NCBI GenBank assembly: GCA_958452935.1
Contig: CAUDVX010000052.1
Span: 1-11,779, forward strand
Reading direction: 5' to 3'
DNA: 11,779 bases
DNA from: an uncultured Collinsella sp.
Lineage (GTDB): Bacteria; Actinomycetota; Coriobacteriia; Coriobacteriales; Coriobacteriaceae
Made by a program: the position numbers and the translations under genes. The number at the start of each line of letters is the position of its first letter. Within the stretch, counting starts at the first letter, position 1. The notes under the pieces were generated by a model. That model was not told where the DNA came from and ran no database searches. It was given only the letters and a program-made list of their open reading frames with translations. This document shows positions 1 to 5,156 of this stretch, piece by piece.

Positions 1-1142
1 AGATCGTCCCGTGGAACTTCCTGCTCGCGGGCCTGGTTGCGCTTACCACCCGCAGTCTCATCAAGACCTCAGCGGCGCTGATGGTCGACTACTCGTGCGC
101 ACTTAAACTCACGGGTTCGGTCGCCGTCATGACCGCTATGAGCGATGCCGCCAAGATGGGCGTCATGGTCAAGGGCGCGAAGTACTTTGAGTCGTTTGCC
201 AAGGCCGATACCATCGTGTTTGATAAGACCGGCACGCTCACCGAGGCGCAGCCGCGTCTTGCCTGCGTGCTCACCACCGATGGCTGGAGCGAGGACGAGG
301 TTCTGCGCCTTTCCGCCTGCTTAGAGGAGCATTTCCCGCATCCGGTGGCGCGTGCCGTGGTCAACGCCGCCCGCGAGCGCGGGCTCGAGCACCGCGAGCG
401 TCACGCTGCGGTCGAGTACATCGTGGCGCACGGCATCGCTTCGTCCATTGAAGGGCGTCGCGCCATCATCGGTTCTGCGCACTTTGTGTTTGAGGACGAG
501 GGTGCGCAGCTCGAGTCCGACATCAAGGAGCAAATCGACCTCAAGATGCAGGGCCTGTCGCCGCTGTATCTGACGGTCGATGGCAAGGTCGTCGGCGTAC
601 TCGGCATCGAGGATCCGCTCAAGCCCGGGGTCCGCGAGGCCATCGCCGACCTGCATGCGCTGGGCGTCAAGCATGTCGTTATGCTCACGGGCGACTCCGA
701 GCGCACAGCCGAGCGCATTGCGCGAGAGGCGGGGGTCGACGAGTTTAAGGCCGAGCTGCTGCCCGAGGACAAGTACGCCTATGTGGAGCGAATTAAGAGC
801 GAGGGGCGCCACGTTGCCATGGTGGGCGACGGCGTCAACGATTCGCCGGCGCTCGGTTTGGCCGACGTGGGCCTGGCGATGGGTGGCGGAAGCGACATCG
901 CCAAGGAGGTCGCCGATATCATCCTGACCGATACGGATCTCGCCGCGATCGTGCGCCTGCGCCGCATGAGCCAGGGCCTCGTTGATCGTCTGACGAGCTC
1001 CTACTCTAAGGTGATGCTCACCAACTCAGCGCTCTTGGCACTGGGTATTACCGGCACGATTACCCCGCAGACGTCGTCGCTGTTGCACAACGGCTCGACG
1101 ATTGCGTACAGCTTGGACAACGCGAAAGCGTATCTGCGTTAG
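1..1142 (+). CDS. Heavy-metal P1B-type ATPase, C-terminal part (5' end cut by window edge)
   Basis: Integral-membrane pump that couples ATP hydrolysis to metal-ion export or import; the metal is not known. The frame is open from the first complete codon at base 3, so the Met at 81 is not the true start and the N-terminal membrane helices and actuator domain lie outside. Visible in order: the metal-site helix with VDYSCALKL (about 84-110), the phosphorylation loop FDKTGTLT (about 219-242), an HP-type nucleotide-binding motif EEHFPHPVARAV, the hinge MLTGD (681-695), GDGVNDSPAL (825-854) and the last membrane segment ending in SLLHNGSTIAYSL. In the metal-site helix the usual CPC reads YSC, so a standard Cu, Zn or Cd assignment is unsafe. 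Family assignment is firm, substrate unknown. A strong terminator follows 19 bases after the stop, so this ends its transcription unit. Confidence 0.93.
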   Translation, partial: IVPWNFLLAGLVALTTRSLIKTSAALMVDYSCALKLTGSVAVMTAMSDAAKMGVMVKGAKYFESFAKADTIVFDKTGTLTEAQPRLACVLTTDGWSEDEVLRLSACLEEHFPHPVARAVVNAARERGLEHRERHAAVEYIVAHGIASSIEGRRAIIGSAHFVFEDEGAQLESDIKEQIDLKMQGLSPLYLTVDGKVVGVLGIEDPLKPGVREAIADLHALGVKHVVMLTGDSERTAERIAREAGVDEFKAELLPEDKYAYVERIKSEGRHVAMVGDGVNDSPALGLADVGLAMGGGSDIAKEVADIILTDTDLAAIVRLRRMSQGLVDRLTSSYSKVMLTNSALLALGITGTITPQTSSLLHNGSTIAYSLDNAKAYLR

Positions 1143-1161
1143 GGTTTTCGATTGAGCTTAT

Positions 1162-1208
1162 GGCCTGCACCCGGGCGGTACCGCAGCCGCCAGGGTGCAG
1201 GCCTTTTT
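1162..1208 (+). terminator. Rho-independent terminator of the metal ATPase gene
   Basis: An 11-bp perfect stem GGCCTGCACCC (1162-1172) / GGGTGCAGGCC (1193-1203) is followed by TTTTT at 1204-1208. The 20-base loop contains a smaller GGCGG/CCGCC pairing. The T-run lies only on the plus-strand side. The T-run overlaps the last codon of the convergent minus-strand gene ending at 1207. Confidence 0.9.
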
Positions 1209-1641
1209 AGGCAAGTGCAGCTTTGATGGCAGGGGCTTCGGTGAGCTGCTCGGCTGCCTTTTCGTCGGAGCTGTCGAGTGCTGCCAGACCGCGGTAGACC
1301 CACTCGTTGACCTGGGTGTTCTTGACGCCTGCGGTCTGCATAAGGGCGCCTACCTCGCGGATTGCTGCGAGCAGATCGACTTTGGGACCCGCGAGCTCGA
1401 CCTCGATGCCGTGGTAGGCGGACACGCCGCGGTTCTCACTCACGTGGTCGATAAAACCCTCGACGGTCTCAAGCTGCTGGGCGAGAGCTGCATCATCGTC
1501 AGCGTCCAGCGCAACAAGCGCGTTCGAAACCGTGAGGGCGGGATGTCCGCAGGGGACAAAGCCTTCGATGACATCCATAGCTTCGGTAATGGTTGAGCCC
1601 AGGCCAGCGAGGGCATTGACGAGTTGCTGCTTGGTATCCAT
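1207..1641 (-). CDS. Small acidic protein of unknown function (144 aa)
   Basis: I do not recognise the family. The start ATG (complement of 1639-1641) has an AAAGGA ribosome site 6 bases upstream (complement of 1648-1653), which supports both the reading frame and the start. The protein is strongly acidic and rich in Ala, Leu, Asp and Glu, with spacing that suggests several amphipathic helices. It has no signal peptide or membrane segment, so it is probably cytosolic. The only cysteine is C31 in a VPCGHPAL stretch, and H33 next to it could in principle bind a ligand, but nothing else looks like a metal site. It is transcribed away from ssrA and converges on the metal ATPase gene. The frame is very likely real because of its length, ribosome site and codon use; no function can be given. 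Confidence 0.8.
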   Translation of the reverse strand: MDTKQQLVNALAGLGSTITEAMDVIEGFVPCGHPALTVSNALVALDADDDAALAQQLETVEGFIDHVSENRGVSAYHGIEVELAGPKVDLLAAIREVGALMQTAGVKNTQVNEWVYRGLAALDSSDEKAAEQLTEAPAIKAALA

Positions 1642-1677
1642 AACGGTCCTTTCGACGGGTCAAGTTTGCTTGGCGAA

Positions 1678-1706
1678 AATATACGTGACGAGATCGGTAG
1701 CAAAAG
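1678..1706 (-). promoter_or_regulatory. Possible promoter of the acidic-protein gene
   Basis: On the minus strand a good -10 TATATT (complement of 1678-1683) lies 17 bases from a weak -35 CTTTTG (complement of 1701-1706). It sits 36 bases before the ATG at 1641. The -10 is convincing, the -35 is not. Confidence 0.35.
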
Positions 1707-1773
1707 TGAGAAGTACGGCGCACATTGGGGTCTTCACAGCTCGTGCATAGAACAGCTGTCCGCTTTCAGAACG

Positions 1774-1782
1774 TGGTAAGAT
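1774..1782 (+). promoter_or_regulatory. Candidate extended -10 promoter for ssrA
   Basis: TGGTAAGAT matches the extended -10 form TGn-TAnnAT. No good -35 is visible 16-18 bases upstream. Transcription from about 1789 would give a precursor with about 90 extra 5' bases, including a GCGGGG-CTCG-CCCCGC hairpin at 1795-1810, to be trimmed to the mature tmRNA end at 1879. A similar TGGTAAACT stands before the EIIA gene at 6516, which raises confidence slightly. Confidence 0.4.
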
Positions 1783-1878
1783 AACACTTCGCAAGCGGGG
1801 CTCGCCCCGCATGTTCCTTGAAAAGTCGACGGGTGTTGGGTGCTCGTGCCCAATGCCATCCAGACTTTCCCGACATTC

Positions 1879-2242
1879 GGGGGCGACTGGTTTCGACACG
1901 ATAGCTCTGAGAGAGGAAGCAAGCCGAGGTCTCCTCGCCTCGTTAAACAGGGGTACCGTCAAATTGAATTGACAACAACTCTTCTTTTGAGCCTATGGCT
2001 CTCGCTGCTTAGTTTATAGCGGCGCGTCAACCCGGTGATTTCCCCGACACCGGCGCGACGTCATTTTAGGGGAATGCTCCTGCGCACGTAATCGGTATGG
2101 CGCAGGCTAAGACCGAACCGGTTAGGACGCCGCGAGCGTGTCGCTGCGCGCAAAGCGTCCGAGACAAAACCAGCGACTGAGCTTGGAGATGCCAATCAGG
2201 GGGCTTTCGTGGACCGGAGTTCGATTCTCCGCGCCTCCACCA
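1879..2242 (+). ncRNA. ssrA: tmRNA (transfer-messenger RNA)
   Basis: Rescues ribosomes stalled on broken mRNA: it is charged with alanine, enters the ribosome with SmpB, and encodes a degradation tag. The 5' end GGGGGCG (1879-1885) pairs over 7 bp with CGCCTCC (2232-2238), including the third-position G-U pair expected for alanyl-tRNA synthetase, followed by A and an encoded CCA at 2240-2242. The conserved CTGGTTTCGAC follows the 5' stem. A T-arm CGGAG-TTCGATT-CTCCG lies at 2215-2231. The tag frame sits in the middle (stop at 2010-2012), followed by pseudoknot-like pairings such as CCTGCGC (2079-2085) with GCGCAGG (2100-2106). The length of 364 bases is normal. It is a one-piece tmRNA, not the permuted two-piece form. 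Confidence 0.97.
1971..2012 (+). other. tmRNA proteolysis-tag reading frame
   Basis: Reading back from the TAG at 2010-2012 gives D-N-N-S-S-F-E-P-M-A-L-A-A. The ALAA end is the standard tag C-terminus recognised by ClpXP-type proteases. The resume codon is uncertain. GAC at 1971 is my choice because the frame upstream is closed by TGA at 1965-1967, leaving only ATT (1968) and GAC as early options. Confidence 0.75.
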
Positions 2243-2250
2243 TAAGCAAC

Positions 2251-2288
2251 AGGCAGGTAGATACTCATATCTACCTGCCTTTTTATTT
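2251..2288 (+). terminator. Rho-independent terminator of ssrA
   Basis: A perfect 13-bp stem AGGCAGGTAGATA (2251-2263) / TATCTACCTGCCT (2268-2280) with a 4-base loop is followed by TTTTATTT. It begins 9 bases after the CCA end of the tmRNA. Confidence 0.95.
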
Positions 2289-2296
2289 CTTGTCCG

Positions 2297-2507
2297 TACC
2301 GCGGAGAATCGAACTCTATGCAGGGCGCGGGCGTAAAGAAAACGCGTAAGCGTTTTTAGCCCGCGGGCGAGGACGCCGGCAGGCGGCCGAAGCCGGTGCG
2401 TATTTGCGAAGCAAATACGCGGATTCTCCGCGCAACGCCCCAGCCAGATATAGATGCGATGCCGATTAAGCTCCGGCTGCCCATGCCTCGCTTCAACGCA
2501 AGCCCCC
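2297..2507. repeat. Cloverleaf-forming repeat unit, copy 1
   Basis: This is the first of two near-identical tandem units of 211-212 bp. It is closed by an 11-base inverted repeat CGCGGAGAATC (2300-2310) / GATTCTCCGCG (2422-2432). Inside lie three hairpins: A at 2326-2365 (CGCGGGC...GCCCGCG, with an AAACGC-GTAA-GCGTTT tip), B at 2376-2396 (CCGGC/GCCGG) and C at 2398-2420 (perfect 10-bp GCGTATTTGC/GCAAATACGC with loop GAA). The left end contains the reverse complement of 17 bases of the ssrA T-arm (2300-2316). The first 170 bases match copy 2 with only a few differences; the last 40 or so bases (from about 2467) are unique spacer. No protein-like frame with a ribosome site is seen. Origin and role are unknown. 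Confidence 0.9.
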
Positions 2508-2719
2508 TACCGCGGAGAATCGAACTCTATGCAGGGCGCGGGCGTAAAGAAAACGCGTAAGCGTTTTTAGCCCGCGGGCGAGGACGCCGGCAGGCGGCCG
2601 AAGCCGGTGCGGATTTGCGAAGCAAATACGCGGATTCTCCGCGCAATGCCCCAGCCCAATATAGATGCGATGCCGATCGGGCGTCTTGCCCCGGTCTCGC
2701 CCCATCAACGGATCCACCG
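2508..2719. repeat. Cloverleaf-forming repeat unit, copy 2
   Basis: Second tandem copy, offset 211 bases from copy 1. It keeps the same inverted ends (2511-2521 and 2633-2643) and the same hairpins. Differences from copy 1 include one base in the stem of hairpin C, which creates a G-A mismatch, and three changes around 2647-2657. It is followed by about 40 bases of unrelated spacer up to the third, broken copy. Confidence 0.9.
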
Positions 2720-2784
2720 TACCGCGGAGAATCGAACTCTGTGCAGGGCGCGGGCGTTAAGCAAACGCTACGGCAACGCAGGGT
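2720..2784. repeat. Cloverleaf repeat, truncated copy 3
   Basis: The first 37 or so bases (from 2720, T-ACCGCGGAG...) match copies 1 and 2 with one substitution, then the match fades. Hairpin A is reduced to GCGTT-AAGCA-AACGC and the rest of the cloverleaf is missing. The 62-bp repeat array starts at 2785, so copy 3 looks interrupted or replaced by it. Confidence 0.75.
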
Positions 2785-3006
2785 GGGACGCGCTTTCCCA
2801 ATGGCGGCCCAGGCGGAAAGCACGTCCCGGAATCCGCATTCAGACTGGGACGTAGTTTCCGGATGGCACATCAAGCGGAAACTGCATCCCGGAATCCTCA
2901 TTCGGAATGGGATTCATCTTCCTGATGACGGGCTCAGCGGAAAATGCGACCCGGAATTTGCTCTGAGACCGGGACGCGCTTTCCCGTCGACTGCCCCGAC
3001 CCCTTA
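2785..3006. repeat. Array of 62-bp imperfect palindromic repeats
   Basis: Units begin at 2785, 2847, 2909 and 2971, exactly 62 bases apart. The first three are full; the fourth keeps only the left arm (GGGACGCGCTTTCCC, identical to unit 1) before drifting. Each full unit is left arm, variable loop, right arm with GCGGAAA...CCCGGAAT, then a linker. Left and right arms are 14 bases and complementary, giving a hairpin with a loop of about 14 bases. The units are diverged in sequence, but several arm differences are matched on the opposite arm. There is no gene in the array; the next start codon is at 3080. Confidence 0.85.
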
Positions 3007-3079
3007 ACTCCAAAACCTGCGCGCTTGCCATCCCAAAACTGGGTAGAAGAAGGCCAAAACGTAATCGCAGGAGGTCAAT

Positions 3080-3958
3080 ATGACTGCAGAAGATAAGGCA
3101 AAGAACGCCGGCAAGGTCGCGCTCGTTTTGGAGGGCGGAAGTTTTCGCGGGCAGTTTACCGCGGGCGTGCTCGACGTCCTCATGGAGGCTGGCGTCGAGA
3201 TTCCGGCTGTCTACGGTGTATCGGCCGGCGCCCTCAACGGCGTGAACTACAAGTCGCACCAGATCGGCCGTGCCAACCGCATCAACTTGGCTTTTTGCAA
3301 CGACAGCCGCTACATGGGTGCCGCATCGTTTGCGTCCACGGGCTCCATCGTCGGCTACGACTTTATTTTCAACGACGTGCAGGATCGCCTAGACCCCTTC
3401 GATAACGAGGCCTTCGACGCGAGCCCCATCGAAATGTATGCTGTCGCGACGGACATGTTATTTGGCACCGCTGCCTACCTGCCCGTCAAAAACGCCATGC
3501 TCGATATCGATTGCGTGCGTGCCTCGACCTCGTTGCCGCTGGTGACGCCGCCGGTCGAGATTGATGGTCACAAGTACGTTGACGGCGGTGTGGCAGATTC
3601 GGTGCCTGTCGAGCACGTGCTGGAAGAGGCCGGATACGATCGCGCGGTCGTCGTGCTCACGCAGGACCGCTCGTACGAAAAGGCGCCCTACGAGTTTATG
3701 CCGGCCGCGCGTGCGCGCTATGGCGACTATCCCTATCTGCTCGAGGCCATCGAGACGCGCCATGACCGCTATAACGTCCAGCGCATGCACCTCTGGAAGT
3801 ACGAGCGCGAGGGCCGTGCCCTGATTGTGGCTCCGCAAAAACCGGTCGAGGTCGGCCATGTGGAGCACGACACGGCCAAGTTGCTCGACTTGTATATCCA
3901 AGGCCGCCGAGAGGCAAAGCGCCTGCTTGCGGAAATACAGGAGTTCGTTGAGCGTTAA
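3080..3958 (+). CDS. Patatin-like phospholipase family protein (292 aa)
   Basis: Predicted cytosolic serine acyl-hydrolase of the bacterial patatin (RssA/YjjU-like) family; family members cleave acyl chains from phospholipids or other esters, and the substrate here is unknown. All family blocks are present: the glycine-rich oxyanion loop EGGSFRG (residues 18-24), the nucleophile elbow GVSAG (46-50, Ser48) and the catalytic Asp in VDGG (Asp168). The dyad is therefore intact. There is no signal peptide or membrane segment. The ATG at 3080 is preceded by a strong GGAGG ribosome site (about 3070-3074). No clear promoter is seen in the 75 bases after the repeat array. A long hairpin starts 28 bases after the stop, but its T-run lies on the other strand. 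It appears to be a single-gene unit between ssrA and rplM. Confidence 0.93.
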   Translation: MTAEDKAKNAGKVALVLEGGSFRGQFTAGVLDVLMEAGVEIPAVYGVSAGALNGVNYKSHQIGRANRINLAFCNDSRYMGAASFASTGSIVGYDFIFNDVQDRLDPFDNEAFDASPIEMYAVATDMLFGTAAYLPVKNAMLDIDCVRASTSLPLVTPPVEIDGHKYVDGGVADSVPVEHVLEEAGYDRAVVVLTQDRSYEKAPYEFMPAARARYGDYPYLLEAIETRHDRYNVQRMHLWKYEREGRALIVAPQKPVEVGHVEHDTAKLLDLYIQGRREAKRLLAEIQEFVER

Positions 3959-3967
3959 GACGATCGA

Positions 3968-4036
3968 CCCACAAAAAGCGACAAAAGACAGGGCCCAGAG
4001 AACCATTCGCACGCCGAGGGATCTCTGGGCCCTGTC
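3968..4036 (-). terminator. Strong hairpin with a T-run on the minus strand
   Basis: A perfect 15-bp stem GACAGGGCCCAGAGA (3987-4001) / TCTCTGGGCCCTGTC (4022-4036) has a 20-base loop. Read on the minus strand it is followed by TTTTGTCGCTTTTTG (complement of 3972-3986), a good terminator. Read on the plus strand it is followed by TCGTGAAG and has no T-run. It may still end patatin transcription weakly, but by sequence it stops transcription coming leftward from the rplM promoter region, where I see no minus-strand gene. Confidence 0.6.
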
Positions 4037-4097
4037 TCGTGAAGGCACCGGGCATGGACGACATGTGCAGAAACTCTGGTCGGAGCCAAAATACCTG

Positions 4098-4125
4098 TTG
4101 ACTCGGGCGGCGAGCGGGGTAATAT
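4098..4125 (+). promoter_or_regulatory. Promoter of the rplM-rpsI operon
   Basis: The -35 TTGACT (4098-4103) and -10 TAATAT (4120-4125) are 16 bases apart; both are close to the vegetative sigma consensus. Predicted start of transcription is near 4132, giving a leader of about 60 bases before the GTG at 4192. Confidence 0.8.
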
Positions 4126-4131
4126 GGACAG

Positions 4132-4163
4132 GTTACTTGCAGAGCCCCGTGAATCTCTGTAAC
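4132..4163 (+). promoter_or_regulatory. Hairpin at the 5' end of the rplM leader
   Basis: CAGAG (4140-4144) pairs with CTCTG (4155-4159), and GTTA (4132-4135) pairs with TAAC (4160-4163), leaving a one-sided CTTG bulge and a loop of about 10 bases. It starts at the predicted first transcribed base. L13 leaders in other bacteria are known to carry autoregulatory hairpins; whether this is one is inference. Confidence 0.45.
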
Positions 4164-4191
4164 AACACGTACTGTACATGGAGGAGTCTAA

Positions 4192-4635
4192 GTGATTTCG
4201 AAATCGACTCACTACGCCAAGCAGGGCGAGGTCCAGCGCAACTGGGTTCTCGTCGACGCCGATGGTGCTGTCCTGGGCCGTCTTGCCACCCAGATCGCAA
4301 TGATCCTGCGCGGTAAGAACAAGCCCCAGTTCACGCCCAACAGCGACTGCGGCGACTTCGTTGTCGTCATCAACGCCGATAAGGTCCAGCTTACCGGTAA
4401 CAAGGCCGACACGAAGACCTATTATCGCCACAGCGGCTACAACGGCGGCCTCAAGGCTGAGAGCTTCCGCCAGGCTATGGAGAAGCACCCGGAGAAGGTC
4501 ATCGAGCGCGCCGTTCGCGGCATGCTGCCCAAGACCACCCTCGGCCGTGCCCAGATGACCAAGCTTAAGGTCTACGCTGGTGCCGAGCATCCGCATGCTG
4601 CCCAGAACCCCACGAAGATTGAGCTGGAGGCTTAA
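4192..4635 (+). CDS. rplM: Large-subunit ribosomal protein L13 (uL13)
   Basis: Early-assembling 23S rRNA-binding protein of the 50S subunit. The 147-residue product is the usual length for bacterial L13. It carries the family blocks NWVLVDADGAVLGRLAT near the N-terminus, LRGKNKPQFTPNSDCGDFVVVINA, the TYYRHSGYNGGLK stretch, and the VRGMLPKTTLGR region followed by LKVYAGAEHPHAAQ at the C-terminus. The start is GTG at 4192, set by GGAGGAG at 4180-4186. It is the first gene of a two-gene operon: rpsI starts 2 bases after its stop, so translation is probably coupled, as in most bacteria with the rplM-rpsI pair. Confidence 0.98.
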   Translation: MISKSTHYAKQGEVQRNWVLVDADGAVLGRLATQIAMILRGKNKPQFTPNSDCGDFVVVINADKVQLTGNKADTKTYYRHSGYNGGLKAESFRQAMEKHPEKVIERAVRGMLPKTTLGRAQMTKLKVYAGAEHPHAAQNPTKIELEA

Positions 4636-4637
4636 AG

Positions 4638-5033
<396 letters not shown>

Positions 5034-5063
5034 GGTTTTATCTCCTTACGAGATACAATGTAC

Positions 5064-5106
5064 AAGCGGGGCCTGCCGATTGCTCGGCGGGTCCCGCTTT
5101 TCTTTT
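5064..5106 (+). terminator. Rho-independent terminator of rplM-rpsI
   Basis: A 16-bp stem (with two G-U pairs) joins AAGCGGGGCCTGCCGA (5064-5079) and TCGGCGGGTCCCGCTT (5084-5099), with loop TTGC and a T-rich tail TTTTCTTTTT (5098-5107). Confidence 0.95.
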
Positions 5107-5156
5107 TCGACTAGGGTGGGCGACTGCGTTTTGCCCACTTGGGAAGGAGCGATCCT

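Noticed and set aside
2300..2440. A tRNA gene on the minus strand, because of the T-loop-like TTCGATTC
   Set aside because: The flanking bases do not form a T-stem, there is no matching acceptor stem or anticodon arm, and the match is to tmRNA only over 17 bases.
2785..3006. CRISPR array
   Set aside because: The period is 62 bases, but the repeats are long diverged palindromes without identical short repeats and unique spacers, and no cas gene is near.
2493..3007. Open frames on both strands in the repeat island (for example minus 2527-2901, plus 2615-3007)
   Set aside because: They lie in repeats and spacers, lack ribosome sites, give Arg/Pro-rich low-quality protein, and are open mainly because the DNA is GC-rich.
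5139..5156. TTG at 5139 as an upstream start for glmM
   Set aside because: It would put the AAGGAG ribosome site inside the gene; the ATG at 5157 has ideal spacing and gives the family N-terminus.
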